Shown piece by piece: positions 50,929 through 60,825 of a DNA stretch of 64,000 nucleotides. The DNA is taken from contig CAMLLB010000010.1 of NCBI GenBank assembly GCA_946480815.1, positions 38,778-102,777 of the forward strand, read 5' to 3'. Both the position numbers and the translations under genes were made by a program. Source of the DNA: an uncultured Flavobacteriales bacterium (GTDB lineage: Bacteria; Bacteroidota; Bacteroidia; Flavobacteriales; Crocinitomicaceae). A model generated the notes under the pieces. That model was not told the DNA's origin, ran no database searches, and was given only the letters and a program-made list of their open reading frames with translations. Each line of letters begins with the position of its first letter. Within the stretch, counting starts at the first letter, position 1.

Positions 50929-52455
50929 TTAATAATTCATAGCCACCAATGTCTTTCCTTCCATTTCCAAAGGAGCAGCAATTCGCATCCGATCCAGGAT
51001 CGTTGGAGCAACATCAGCCAGGATCCCCGAGTTTAATAGAATTTGTTCGTTATTGGTTACCAAAATTACCGGCACCGGATTAAGTGAATGAGCAGTGTTC
51101 GGTGATCCGTCTGCATTAAAAGCAACATCGGCATTTCCATGGTCAGCAATAATTATCAGCTCGTAATTTAACCTGGTGCAAAGATCAACGATCTCGCCCA
51201 GGCAAGAATCAACCGTTTCAACAGCTTTTACGATCGCATCATAAACTCCCGTATGACCAACCATATCCGGATTGGCAAAGTTTAAACAAAAGAAATCCGG
51301 TTCATCGGTTCGTAATTCTTCCAGGATCCGTTCTTTCACTTCAGGAGCACTCATCTCCGGTTGCAGGTCATAAGTTGCCACCTTTGGTGATTTTACCAGT
51401 ATTCGGGATTCTCCCTTAAATTCTTTTTCCCTTCCTCCGTTGAAGAAGAAAGTAACATGCGGATATTTTTCCGTTTCTGCAATGCGGACCTGAGTGCGGT
51501 CCATTTTACTCAGAATTTCTCCCAGTGTATTGTGCAGGTTATCTTTCTCGAAGATGACGTGTACGTTTTTAAACTTGGCATCGTAGCGTGTCATTGTATA
51601 ATAATCGATACGCAAAGGTTTCATTCCGTATTCAGGGAAAGCTTGTTGTGTCAGGGCCTGGCTGATTTCTCTCGGACGATCGGTCCTGAAATTGAAACAA
51701 ATAACCGTATCACCGTTCTGGATCAAACCGTCTCCGGAGTTGCTTACCAGGGGTTTAATGAATTCATCCGTGATGTCTTCCTCATAGCTCGCTTCAATAG
51801 CTTTCGCAGCATTGGAAAACGGAGTTCCCGTTCCTTTCACCATAGCATCATAAGCCACCTGAACACGTTCCCAGCGATTGTCCCGGTCCATAGCATAATA
51901 ACGCCCTACGATGGATGCAATTTTTCCGGTAGACTGTTTCATGTGGTCTTCCAATTTTTGGATAAAACCTAAACCACTTTTCGGATCGCAGTCTCTTCCA
52001 TCTGTAAAAGCATGTACCCAAACATTTGTCAATTCATAACTTTTGGCCATGTCAAGCAAAGCGTGTAAGTGTTCTTGTGAACTATGTACTCCGCCGTTGG
52101 AGACAAGACCGATGAAATGGACTTTGCTGCTGTTCTTTTTTGCTTTTTCAAAACAACTGACAAGCGTCGGATTTTTGAAAAATGCACCATCCCGGATGGA
52201 TTTATTGATGCGGGTCAATTCCTGGTATACAATACGTCCTGCTCCGATATTCAAATGACCGACTTCGGAATTTCCCATTTGTCCGTCCGGCAGGCCTACA
52301 GCTTCACCACTCGCATTTAAAGTACTGTGCGGGTATTTCTCAAGTAATGAATCCATTACCGGAGTTTTCGCGTTAAAAATAGCATCTGCTTTTGATTGGT
52401 CGCCAAGTCCCCAACCATCTAAAATTATTAAACCAACTTTTTGATTATTCATCAT
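50929..52455 (-). CDS. gpmI: 2,3-bisphosphoglycerate-independent phosphoglycerate mutase
   Basis: 508 residues. Interconverts 3- and 2-phosphoglycerate in glycolysis with two manganese ions. Motifs: LIILDGWG near the N terminus, the phospho-Ser loop MGNSEVGHLNIGAGR (Ser63), 'HAFTDGRDCDPKSGL', and the metal-binding NFANPDMVGHTG and IADHGNAD. ATG codons at 52455 and 52452 are both possible. It overlaps the 3' end of the histidine kinase gene by 8-11 bases, so translation is probably coupled. Confidence 0.95.
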   Translation of the reverse strand: MMNNQKVGLIILDGWGLGDQSKADAIFNAKTPVMDSLLEKYPHSTLNASGEAVGLPDGQMGNSEVGHLNIGAGRIVYQELTRINKSIRDGAFFKNPTLVSCFEKAKKNSSKVHFIGLVSNGGVHSSQEHLHALLDMAKSYELTNVWVHAFTDGRDCDPKSGLGFIQKLEDHMKQSTGKIASIVGRYYAMDRDNRWERVQVAYDAMVKGTGTPFSNAAKAIEASYEEDITDEFIKPLVSNSGDGLIQNGDTVICFNFRTDRPREISQALTQQAFPEYGMKPLRIDYYTMTRYDAKFKNVHVIFEKDNLHNTLGEILSKMDRTQVRIAETEKYPHVTFFFNGGREKEFKGESRILVKSPKVATYDLQPEMSAPEVKERILEELRTDEPDFFCLNFANPDMVGHTGVYDAIVKAVETVDSCLGEIVDLCTRLNYELIIIADHGNADVAFNADGSPNTAHSLNPVPVILVTNNEQILLNSGILADVAPTILDRMRIAAPLEMEGKTLVAMNY

Positions 52456-53350
52456 AAGGCATTTGTATTTGGAAACATGCTCCCGGCCCTTCGACTTTGA
52501 TAAGGCGAAGATTTCCGCCTAAAGTCCGGGCACATTCTTTTGCTATAAATAAACCGAGCCCGGTTCCTTTTGTTGTGCGTGTTTCCTCGTTTTCTAAACG
52601 ATTGAATTTTTTAAATAAAAGATCCTGTTGTTCCAATGGAATTCCTTTCCCATAATCTCTGACATCAATCAAAACGGTACGATCAGTTCCTTTTGAAACA
52701 TTCAGTTCCAGGCCTTTTTCAGTGTATCCGTACTTGAACCCGTTTTCAATGAGATTATTGAGAATATGGGTGAAAATGAGCGGGTCGGTTTCCAATTGAA
52801 TATCCTCAAAGTCGTTCATGTGAATCGAAATATTGAATCGTTTCTCCTGGATGTGGATTAACTGTTTCAGGAAATCCTTTAGCGAAATAGAGGTCATCAA
52901 ACGTGGCATTGCTTGCTGTTCAAGCCTGGAAGCAGTTAAGATCTGTTCTACTAAATTCTCCAGCCTGCTTGATTCATCCAGTGCTTTTTGGATCAACTCG
53001 ATTTGTTTTTCTTCGCTTAACTTGTGTTTTTGAATAGTTTGCAAATAAAGTTTGGTTGCTGCAAGCGGAGTTTTTAATTCATGCGTAACAGACAGCATGA
53101 AATTATTCTGCTGGCGAGCCACTTGAATTTCTTTCTTAATGGAACGTTTAATTTTCCAAAGCCCAAAAAGCAATAATACCAGGAAGACAGAACCTTCGCC
53201 GATGATCATTACGATTCGCTTGGTAATTGTTTGGTGTGTATGATGAGATGCACGGGTTAAATCAATAAGATGATAGCCCCACCAAAGGAATTGAATCAGT
53301 ACGTAAGCACCCAGCAAGTATACGAAAACAGTTGTGGGTTTTTTCAGCAT
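52445..53350 (-). CDS. membrane sensor histidine kinase without adjacent regulator
   Basis: 301 residues. Two transmembrane helices (about 8-25 and 46-66) bracket a short periplasmic loop with a His-rich stretch (RASHHTHQ). No HAMP or PAS domain. The kinase core is complete: H box FMLSVTHELKTPLAATK (His90), N box NNLIENGFKYG, G1 DYGKGIP, F box LLFKKFNRLE and G2 GTGLGLFIAKECA. No response regulator gene is adjacent; it sits between purF and gpmI, which is unusual for a two-component gene. The cognate regulator must lie elsewhere. Confidence 0.9.
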   Translation of the reverse strand: MLKKPTTVFVYLLGAYVLIQFLWWGYHLIDLTRASHHTHQTITKRIVMIIGEGSVFLVLLLFGLWKIKRSIKKEIQVARQQNNFMLSVTHELKTPLAATKLYLQTIQKHKLSEEKQIELIQKALDESSRLENLVEQILTASRLEQQAMPRLMTSISLKDFLKQLIHIQEKRFNISIHMNDFEDIQLETDPLIFTHILNNLIENGFKYGYTEKGLELNVSKGTDRTVLIDVRDYGKGIPLEQQDLLFKKFNRLENEETRTTKGTGLGLFIAKECARTLGGNLRLIKVEGPGACFQIQMPYDE

Positions 53351-53355
53351 TTCTC

Positions 53356-55257
53356 TTAGTAAGCGCGTTCGTTTTTGCCTTCAATATAATTAATAAAAGC
53401 TTTATTCACGACTTTATTCCCTCCAGGTGTCGGGTAATTCCCCGTGAAATACCAGTCTCCTGTATTTCCCGGACAAGCCTTATGAAGGTCTTCTACCGTC
53501 TGATATACAATATTCACTTCCGCTTTGATATTTTCCGGGGTTAGCATTTTTGCAATCTGGGCAGAGATTTCTTCAGCTGTGAAAGGAGCATAGATCTCTT
53601 TTACGTAGTTTACAATCTGCTCTTTCGGTAATTTCTCCTGTTCTTTTGATTTGCGGTAACATTCGTCAATAATGTGTTGTCTGCCGCTTTCCTTTAATAA
53701 GGTAATTGCAGCATCAAAAGCAATGAAATCGCCCATTTTGGCCATATCGATCCCGTAACAATCCGGGTAACGGATTTGCGGAGCTGATGAAACAACCAGG
53801 ATGCGTTTCGGTTCCAAGCGGTCTAAAATGCGTAAAATGGATTGTTTCAAAGTTGTCCCTCTGACAATACTGTCGTCGATCACGACCAAATTATCTTTTC
53901 CACGAACTACCGAGCCGTAAGTGATATCGTAGACTTGTGCAACCATGTCGTCCCGTGCATCATCCTGTGTGATGAAAGTGCGGGCTTTTGCATCTTTGAT
54001 TGCGATTTTTTCGATACGTGCTCTGCGATTCAGGATTTCCTTCAGCTGTTCCGGGCTTGGTTTTCCATCAATAGACAGTAACTGCTCGTATTTTTGTTCG
54101 TTCAGATAATCTTCCAATCCTTTGATCATTCCATAGAAACTGCCTTCAGCGGTGTTCGGAATAAAGGAGAAAACGGAATTATCCAAATCGTAACCGATTG
54201 TTTTCAATACATTCGGAACCACGTTACGACCCAGGTTTTTGCGTTCCTGGTAGATGTCGTAGTCATTTCCACGAGAGAAGTAGATGCGTTCAAAAGAACA
54301 TTTTGCAGGAGTTTTCGGTGTATTGATCTCCACTTCGGAAACAGTACCGTTTTTCTTGATGATCAAGGCATGCCCCGGAGTTAACTCCTTAATTTCGTCG
54401 TATTTTAAATTAAATGCTGTTTGAATAACCGGTCTTTCCGAAGCAACAACGCATACTTCCTCATCTTCAAAATAGAATGCCGGTCTGATTCCGTTTGGAT
54501 CTCTCAATACAAAAGCATCTCCGTGACCAAACAATCCTGCCATAGCATATCCACCATCCCAAACTTCTGAAGATTGTTTCAGAATTTGAGGAATATCAAT
54601 AGTTTCGGCAATTTTCTTATAAATATCCTGGCTGTTGTAACCCAAAGCCTGATATTTTTGAACCAATTCATCATTTGCAACGTCCAGGAAGTGACCGATT
54701 TTTTCCAATACGGTAACGGTATCTGACTTTTCTTTTGGATGCTGTCCGATTTCCAACAACACATCGAATAATTCGTCTACATTCGTCAGGTTGAAATTCC
54801 CTGCAACAACCAGGTTTCTGGTAATCCAGTTGTTTTGTCTTAAGAACGGATGGCAACTCTCGATTGAATTCCTACCAAAGGTTCCGTATCTTAAGTGTCC
54901 CAGGAATAACTCTCCTGTAAAACCGGCATTTTTCTTCAGATAATTGACATCTTTCAATAATTCCGGGTTCTCTTCCCCGATTTCATAGAATCGTTTATTG
55001 ATATGGTCAAAAATGTCTTGAATGGGTTTCGGATCGATGCTTCTGTAGCGTGAAATATAACGCTCACCCGGTTCCATGTCTAACTTAATGTTTGCAACAC
55101 CTGCACCGTCTTGTCCACGGTTGTGTTGTTTTTCCATTAAAAGATGAAGCTTGTTTAAACCATAAAAAGCCGTTCCGTACTTATCAACATAGTATTGTAG
55201 TGGCTTTTTTAATCGAATGAGTGCGATTCCGCATTCATGTTTAATTGCATCGCTCAT
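53356..55257 (-). CDS. purF: amidophosphoribosyltransferase, long Bacteroidota form
   Basis: 633 residues from the ATG at 55257 (MSDAIKHECGIAL); two earlier in-frame starts lie closer to the -7 box. An N-terminal Ntn amidotransferase domain has the nucleophile Cys at about position 10 in HECGIAL, so a short propeptide must be removed or the chain is inactive there; 'EKQHNRGQDGAGVA' and 'GHLRYGTFG' follow. The PRPP-binding loop VVIDDSIVRGTTLKQSI is intact near residue 468. It is longer than E. coli PurF (505) by insertions and a C-terminal extension, as I remember for other Bacteroidetes. It makes phosphoribosylamine, the first purine-synthesis step. First of the purF - kinase - gpmI operon. 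Confidence 0.88.
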   Translation of the reverse strand: MSDAIKHECGIALIRLKKPLQYYVDKYGTAFYGLNKLHLLMEKQHNRGQDGAGVANIKLDMEPGERYISRYRSIDPKPIQDIFDHINKRFYEIGEENPELLKDVNYLKKNAGFTGELFLGHLRYGTFGRNSIESCHPFLRQNNWITRNLVVAGNFNLTNVDELFDVLLEIGQHPKEKSDTVTVLEKIGHFLDVANDELVQKYQALGYNSQDIYKKIAETIDIPQILKQSSEVWDGGYAMAGLFGHGDAFVLRDPNGIRPAFYFEDEEVCVVASERPVIQTAFNLKYDEIKELTPGHALIIKKNGTVSEVEINTPKTPAKCSFERIYFSRGNDYDIYQERKNLGRNVVPNVLKTIGYDLDNSVFSFIPNTAEGSFYGMIKGLEDYLNEQKYEQLLSIDGKPSPEQLKEILNRRARIEKIAIKDAKARTFITQDDARDDMVAQVYDITYGSVVRGKDNLVVIDDSIVRGTTLKQSILRILDRLEPKRILVVSSAPQIRYPDCYGIDMAKMGDFIAFDAAITLLKESGRQHIIDECYRKSKEQEKLPKEQIVNYVKEIYAPFTAEEISAQIAKMLTPENIKAEVNIVYQTVEDLHKACPGNTGDWYFTGNYPTPGGNKVVNKAFINYIEGKNERAY

Positions 55258-55277
55258 GGGCATCAAAAATCTTGGTG

Positions 55278-55285
55278 CAAAGGTA
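55278..55285 (-). promoter_or_regulatory. -7 box of the purF operon
   Basis: Perfect TACCTTTG on the minus strand, 20 bases before the purF ATG. The -33 box at the usual distance is not a good match. A TAAATTCG on the other strand at 55412 faces the divergent gene. Confidence 0.42.
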
Positions 55286-55423
55286 CGGATTCTAAATCGA
55301 TTCAGGTGAGAAATATTTCACCAAAAAACAACTTTTTATTGAATTCATAGTCTAGTAAATACAGGTAAATAAATAACATTCTTTGTGTTTTTTTATTTTG
55401 AATTGTATTTGTAAATTCGTTTG

Positions 55424-58400
55424 ATGTTTTGTCGCGTTTTTTTAACGGTAATGTGTTTGTATTCAGTTGCTTTCGGGCAGACTGAAAATATATTGCTGCA
55501 CCCGAACGAAGGACAATGGGATCCGAAGATCCATTTCACTGTAGATATGCGCCAGGGATCCATGCTCATTAACGAAACGGGGTTTGCCTATTTTCTGCAC
55601 GATGCGATGGACCACAATCACGAATCGAAGGAAAATGAATCGGCAGAACATAAAAAAATTCATTGCCAGGTCTTGAAATCCGAATTCCTGAATACTTCCT
55701 GGAAAGGCACGAAGACAAAAGGGAAATCGAGCCAGTCTTATCGCAATTACTACCAGGGAAGTGATCAAAGTAAATGGAGATCAAAAGTATTCAGTACGGA
55801 TAAAGTCATTTACGACGATGTTTACGAAGGAATTGATCTGACCGTTGAAGGAAAGGCAGATTTTTTAAAATACTCTTTTGTACTTGCCCCGGGAGCAGAT
55901 GTCAAACAGATCGTTACAAAGATTTCAGGAAGCAAGGAAGTCTTTCTTCGGGAGGGAGACCTGGTAATCCGTACCGATTTTGGAGAAATTATTGAAAAAG
56001 AACCGGTGGCCTGGAATCTTCACAACGGAAGAAAGTCAAAAGTTCCTGTTCAGTTCAAGCTTGAAGACGGATTGCTGACTTATGAGTTTCCGAAGGGGTT
56101 TTCCGAATCAGACACCCTGGTTATCGATCCGGACATTGTTTTTTCTTCGTTTACGGGGTCAACTATGGACAATTGGGGAATGACTGCGACACCGGATCTC
56201 GAAGGAAACCTGTATGCAGGTGGAATTGTATTCGCCGGACCGGGAGCCTATCCAACCACCACCGGCTCCTATGACTTAAGTTTTAACGGCGGAAATTCAT
56301 ATCCTTATGGCACGGGAACCCTTCCGGGTTTTGATGTTGCTATTTCCAAGTTCAATGCGCTTGGTACTGCGTTACTTTATTCCACCTACTTAGGTGGATC
56401 GGGAAATGAATCGGTTCATAGTTTAGTTACAGACGAACAAGGACATTTGTATGCGCTCGGAGTTACAAGTTCACCCAATTTCCCGACAGTGGCCGGATGT
56501 ATCGATCAAAGTTTCAATGGCGGGTCAACTATTATTACAAACGAACTGGGATTCCAGGGTGCAGATATGTATGTGTGTCATTTTGATGCGGCAGGCGCCA
56601 ATCTGGTAGGTTCTACTTATTTGGGCGGAACGGGAACGGATGGCATCAATGCAGGGAATTTATACTTTAACTATGGGGACCCATTCCGAGGAGAAATCGT
56701 TGTAAAGTCGGGTCAGGTATATGTAACCAGTTCCACGGCATCTACGGATTTCCCTTTGGTAAGTGCCTTTCAAAGTACCTTAAATGGAGGGCAAGATGCT
56801 GTGGTCATAAAAATGAATCCAGGATTAACATCCTTGCTTTGGTCTACTTATGCCGGCGGTTCAGGATACGATTCCGGGAATTCGATTCAGATTTCGAGTA
56901 CCGGTGAAGTTTTTGTTTCCGGAGGAACTACTTCCTCTAATATGCCGTTCACAAACGGGAATGATCTTACTTATAACGGTGGTATTGCGGATGCTTATAT
57001 CATGCGTTTTTCCGGAATTTCAGGCCTGGTTCTTTCGGGTACATATAGCGGTACAAATGAGTACGACCAATCATTTTTCGTTCAATTGGATTTGGATGAT
57101 AATGTTTATATCTATGCACAATCGGAAGGATCTATTCCCATTTCTCCCGGAAGATATGGAGTCGGGAATTCCGGACAATATGTTGCTAAATTTACGACAG
57201 ACCTGGCAAATTTATCCTGGACAACACCAATAGGATCCGGTTCCGGGCATATTGAAATTTCACCAACTGCATTCCTGGTTTCAAACTGCGGAGAAATTTA
57301 TTTGGCCGGTTGGGGAGGAAATGTGAATGTGAACAATTCGCCTGGGGCGACAAACAGTAGCTCCAATGGCTTACCGGTAACATCCGATGCCTTCCAGGCA
57401 AATACCAATGGGAATAATTTTTGGCTGGCTGTTTTGGAAGAAGATGCAACAGCACTCAATTATGCAACATTTATTGGTGGAACAACCAGTTCCTTTAATC
57501 ACGTAGATGGTGGAACAAGTCGCTTTGATAAGAATGGGAATATTTACCACGCCGTTTGTGGTGCTTGCGGTGGCGTAAACAATGGTTTTAGTACAACAGA
57601 TGAAGCATGGTCAACACAGAATCCAAGCCCAAACTGCAACCTGGCAGCATTCAAATTTGAATTGAGTACGATCGAAGCGGTTGTTGCTGCTCCTGATCCA
57701 TTGGTTTGCTTGCCTGATCCGGTTATCTTCAATAACAACAGTGCAAATGGAAATGAATTTGAATGGGATTTCGGTGACGGACAAACTTCTAACCAAGTGA
57801 ATCCTTCACATGTTTATAGCGGTCCCGGTCAGTATACAGTAACTCTGATCGTACGTGATACGACCCAATGTTATGCCCCCGATACTGTTCAGTTCATTGT
57901 AAATATCGGAGATTTTAATGGCGGGATCGTGAATCCGACAGCGCAAACCTGTGCCAATATTCCGGTGCAAATGGAAGCTTACGGTGGAACAATTTATCAT
58001 TGGGAACCCGCTCAATATTTTAGCAATCCGAATATTTCGAATCCCATGGTAACAACCGCTCAAAATATTTCGGTCTATTGTATTATTTCGGATAGTTGCG
58101 GGGTTGATACGGTTTATGCCCAGGTAAATGTTCTGAACGGAGCGCTGGATATTTCTAATGATACGGCTATTTGTGTCGGAAATTCGGTCAATTTATTTGC
58201 ATCCGGGGTATCCCAAATTACCTGGAGTCCGGCAACGTACCTGGATAATCCTTCGAGTATGACCCCGGTTTCAACACCGCTGCAATCGATAACCTATACA
58301 GCAACAGGTACCACTTCGGATGGTTGCGAGTTAACGGCAACGGTTCATATCCATGTGGATACAACGATGCCACAACCGGTAATGCCCGATTCCTTGGTGT

Positions 58401-59326
58401 ATTGTTTTGGATCTTCCGGGGTCGTCACCGTTTCGGGAGCAACATCTTATACCTGGTCACCACAAACAAATATTACACCTGCCAGCGGACCACAGGTAAC
58501 GATCAGTACGCAAACCGATCAATATTATTATTGTGATTTCGCAAATGCATGCGGAACGGCACGGGATAGCATCTTTATTGACATTAATATCGCAGCTATT
58601 CTTGCCGGAAACGATACTACAATTTGTCCTGGAGAAATAAGCCCGGTCCATGCTTCCGGTGGAGTTTCTTACACCTGGTCACCAAGCCCTTATGGATTGT
58701 TACAGCCAAATGGCTCGGTGGTTTTGGTTAAACCTGCAGTGTCGACAACGTATGTGGTGGTTGGAGTTGATCAATACGGGTGTTCGGACACGGCTTCAGT
58801 ACGCGTTGATTTATTCCCTTCACCATTCGTTCAAACGAACCCGGATGTGTATGCTGTTTTTGGGGAAGTTGTTCAACTGAATGCCACTTCGAATACTGCG
58901 ATCAGTTATGTTTGGAGCCCTGCTGAATATTTATCCTGCAATGTTTGCCAGAACCCGGTTACCCAGCCGGATAAAGCAATGACTTTTACGGTTACGGTTT
59001 ACGATATCAATGGTTGTTCCGCTTCAGACGTGGTACATATTTATTACGATGCGATTATTTATGTTCCCAATACGTTTACCCCAAACCACAATGGAACAAA
59101 TGAGACGTTTTTTGCGCTTGGGGTCAATATCCGGGATTTCCGATTAGAAATCTTTAACCGCTGGGGAGAATTGATCTATACCGGAGACGCTTTATCACAA
59201 ATGTGGGATGGAACTTATGCAGGCTTGCCTTCTCCGGATGGAGTGTATACCTGGAAAATTGAATACGGTGAGATGCTTACAGATGAACGGCATCAAATTG
59301 TAGGACATGTTAATTTGCTGCGCTAG
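55424..59326 (+). CDS. giant T9SS type B secreted protein with SBBP and PKD repeats
   Basis: 1300 residues from the ATG at 55424, signal peptide about 1-19 (ends VAFGQ). An N-terminal domain starting 'ENILLHPNEGQWDPKIHFTV' (DUF7948-like, to about 240) is followed by beta-propeller SBBP repeats with the pattern 'LYSTYLGGSGNESVHSLVTD' and 'GVTSSPNFPTVAG' (several copies, about 250-680). A PKD domain (FEWDFGDGQTSNQVNPSHVY) lies near 785, further Ig-like modules with STSTY-type motifs run to about 1200, and a type B gliding-motility-associated tail ends the chain (VPNTFTPNHNGTNETFF ... FNRWGELIY ... SPDGVYTWKI). Probably a surface or released adhesive protein. Divergent from purF. Confidence 0.9.
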   Translation: MFCRVFLTVMCLYSVAFGQTENILLHPNEGQWDPKIHFTVDMRQGSMLINETGFAYFLHDAMDHNHESKENESAEHKKIHCQVLKSEFLNTSWKGTKTKGKSSQSYRNYYQGSDQSKWRSKVFSTDKVIYDDVYEGIDLTVEGKADFLKYSFVLAPGADVKQIVTKISGSKEVFLREGDLVIRTDFGEIIEKEPVAWNLHNGRKSKVPVQFKLEDGLLTYEFPKGFSESDTLVIDPDIVFSSFTGSTMDNWGMTATPDLEGNLYAGGIVFAGPGAYPTTTGSYDLSFNGGNSYPYGTGTLPGFDVAISKFNALGTALLYSTYLGGSGNESVHSLVTDEQGHLYALGVTSSPNFPTVAGCIDQSFNGGSTIITNELGFQGADMYVCHFDAAGANLVGSTYLGGTGTDGINAGNLYFNYGDPFRGEIVVKSGQVYVTSSTASTDFPLVSAFQSTLNGGQDAVVIKMNPGLTSLLWSTYAGGSGYDSGNSIQISSTGEVFVSGGTTSSNMPFTNGNDLTYNGGIADAYIMRFSGISGLVLSGTYSGTNEYDQSFFVQLDLDDNVYIYAQSEGSIPISPGRYGVGNSGQYVAKFTTDLANLSWTTPIGSGSGHIEISPTAFLVSNCGEIYLAGWGGNVNVNNSPGATNSSSNGLPVTSDAFQANTNGNNFWLAVLEEDATALNYATFIGGTTSSFNHVDGGTSRFDKNGNIYHAVCGACGGVNNGFSTTDEAWSTQNPSPNCNLAAFKFELSTIEAVVAAPDPLVCLPDPVIFNNNSANGNEFEWDFGDGQTSNQVNPSHVYSGPGQYTVTLIVRDTTQCYAPDTVQFIVNIGDFNGGIVNPTAQTCANIPVQMEAYGGTIYHWEPAQYFSNPNISNPMVTTAQNISVYCIISDSCGVDTVYAQVNVLNGALDISNDTAICVGNSVNLFASGVSQITWSPATYLDNPSSMTPVSTPLQSITYTATGTTSDGCELTATVHIHVDTTMPQPVMPDSLVYCFGSSGVVTVSGATSYTWSPQTNITPASGPQVTISTQTDQYYYCDFANACGTARDSIFIDINIAAILAGNDTTICPGEISPVHASGGVSYTWSPSPYGLLQPNGSVVLVKPAVSTTYVVVGVDQYGCSDTASVRVDLFPSPFVQTNPDVYAVFGEVVQLNATSNTAISYVWSPAEYLSCNVCQNPVTQPDKAMTFTVTVYDINGCSASDVVHIYYDAIIYVPNTFTPNHNGTNETFFALGVNIRDFRLEIFNRWGELIYTGDALSQMWDGTYAGLPSPDGVYTWKIEYGEMLTDERHQIVGHVNLLR

Positions 59327-59387
59327 ATAGTAGTTTGTAAATAAACAGTCGGGATTCTCTTAATAATCAGTTCAGTACCGGTTTCGT

Positions 59388-60698
59388 TTAGATGAATTCA
59401 CATTTTAAAACTCCGTCGCGGTCAATTTCTGTGAGTTGCACTCTTTGCATTTGGTTCACCAGATCCGGATTGAATGCCGTTTTCACCTTGACATAGTTTT
59501 CAGTAAATCCGTACATGATTCCTTCGTCTTCTTCAGCTTCAAACAAAACGGTTCTTTTGGAACCTACCTGTGATTCATAAAAAGCACGTTTTTTCTTGTC
59601 GGAAAGAATATGAAGCTGTTTGCTTCGCTGAGCTCTTACCTGGTTCGGAACGGGTTCTCCCAACTTTACAGCTGTTGTATTTGCGCGTTCGGAATAAGTG
59701 AAAACATGTAAATACGAAACATCAAGGTCCTTCAGAAAATCAACCGTTTCCAAAAATTCTTCATCCGTTTCACCCGGAAACCCTACAATCACGTCTACGC
59801 CAATTGCACAGTCAGGACGCAATTTTTTAATATGTTCAACACGTTCCACATATAACTCGCGCAAATATTTCCGGCGCATTGCTTTCAACAGGCGATTACT
59901 TCCGGATTGAAGCGGGATATGGAAATGCGGAACAAAACGCTCTGAGTTTTCCAGGGTAAACCGGATAATCTCATCACTCAATAAATTCGGTTCAATGGAA
60001 GAGATCCGGTAGCGGTCAATACCGTTTACTTTGTCCAGTGCTTTCACCAATTCAAAGAAATTTTCCTCATTTCCCTGGCCAAAATCACCAATATTTACAC
60101 CCGTTAAAACAACTTCTTTGATTTGGGTATCTGCAATTTTCTGTGCTTCTTTTACCGTTTCGGAAATGCTTGCGTTTCTGCTTTTACCTCTTGCCAACGG
60201 AATCGTACAAAACGTACAGAAGTAATCGCAACCATCCTGAACTTTCAGGAATGAGCGGGTACGATCTCCCATGGAATGAGAAGGAATAAAACTGGTTGTT
60301 TGCTTGATATTCTCAAACTTCACCACTGCTTCTTCATTCTGTTTCTCCCTCTCATTCTGTTCCAGGTGTTCCACAATGTTAAACTTCTCATTTGCTCCCA
60401 AAACAAGCGATACACCCGGGATCTGAGCAATTTCAACAGGTTTCAACTGTGCATAACAACCAATAATGGCGATATATACTTCCGGGTTTATCTTTTTGGC
60501 ACGTCTAACCAACTGCTTGCATTTTTTGTCTGCATTTTCAGTAACGGAGCAGGTGTTAATTACCAAAATATCCGGTGTTTCCTCAAAATCCACCTTTGCA
60601 AAACCTGCATTTTCAAAAAGCCGGGAAATAGTAGATGTCTCTGAAAAATTCAGTTTGCATCCAAGGGTATAAAAAGCGACTTTTTTAAACTGTTGCAT
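59388..60698 (-). CDS. mtaB: tRNA (t6A37) methylthiotransferase MtaB
   Basis: 436 residues from the ATG at 60698; a GTG 21 bases upstream is not favoured. Adds a methylthio group to t6A at tRNA position 37 (MtaB/CDKAL1 type). N-terminal UPF0004 cysteines: TLGCKLNFSE, NTCSVTENAD and IIGCYAQ. The radical SAM site is C-x3-C-x2-C in VQDGCDYFCTFCTIP, and a C-terminal TRAM domain ends the protein. The 'KLN' after the first Cys and the VTENAD motif separate it from MiaB and RimO. Has a strong predicted promoter, divergent from cdd. Confidence 0.92.
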   Translation of the reverse strand: MQQFKKVAFYTLGCKLNFSETSTISRLFENAGFAKVDFEETPDILVINTCSVTENADKKCKQLVRRAKKINPEVYIAIIGCYAQLKPVEIAQIPGVSLVLGANEKFNIVEHLEQNEREKQNEEAVVKFENIKQTTSFIPSHSMGDRTRSFLKVQDGCDYFCTFCTIPLARGKSRNASISETVKEAQKIADTQIKEVVLTGVNIGDFGQGNEENFFELVKALDKVNGIDRYRISSIEPNLLSDEIIRFTLENSERFVPHFHIPLQSGSNRLLKAMRRKYLRELYVERVEHIKKLRPDCAIGVDVIVGFPGETDEEFLETVDFLKDLDVSYLHVFTYSERANTTAVKLGEPVPNQVRAQRSKQLHILSDKKKRAFYESQVGSKRTVLFEAEEDEGIMYGFTENYVKVKTAFNPDLVNQMQRVQLTEIDRDGVLKCEFI

Positions 60699-60749
60699 TT
60701 TTTGCAGAATTGAGGGCACAACGCTTGGGCTTTAGCTTCAGCGACGGCA

Positions 60750-60779
60750 CAAAGATAGACATTTTCAAGTCTGTACAAA
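60750..60779 (-). promoter_or_regulatory. predicted promoter of mtaB
   Basis: On the minus strand TTTG (60779-60776), an 18-bp spacer and TATCTTTG (60757-60750): both boxes are perfect. Leader about 45-50 nt to the ATG at 60698. Confidence 0.65.
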
Positions 60780-60800
60780 AATCCCCGTGTAACTAATCGT

Positions 60801-60808
60801 TATATTTG
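60801..60808 (+). promoter_or_regulatory. -7 box of the cdd-meaB unit
   Basis: Perfect TATATTTG 17 bases before the cdd ATG; no clear TTTG at the usual -33 distance. Back to back with the mtaB promoter. Confidence 0.45.
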
Positions 60809-60825
60809 TTAGACTATACCAAAGC

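Noticed and set aside
51457..51972. 171-codon open frame antisense to gpmI
   Set aside because: gpmI is complete with all motifs here; the antisense frame has no recognisable feature.
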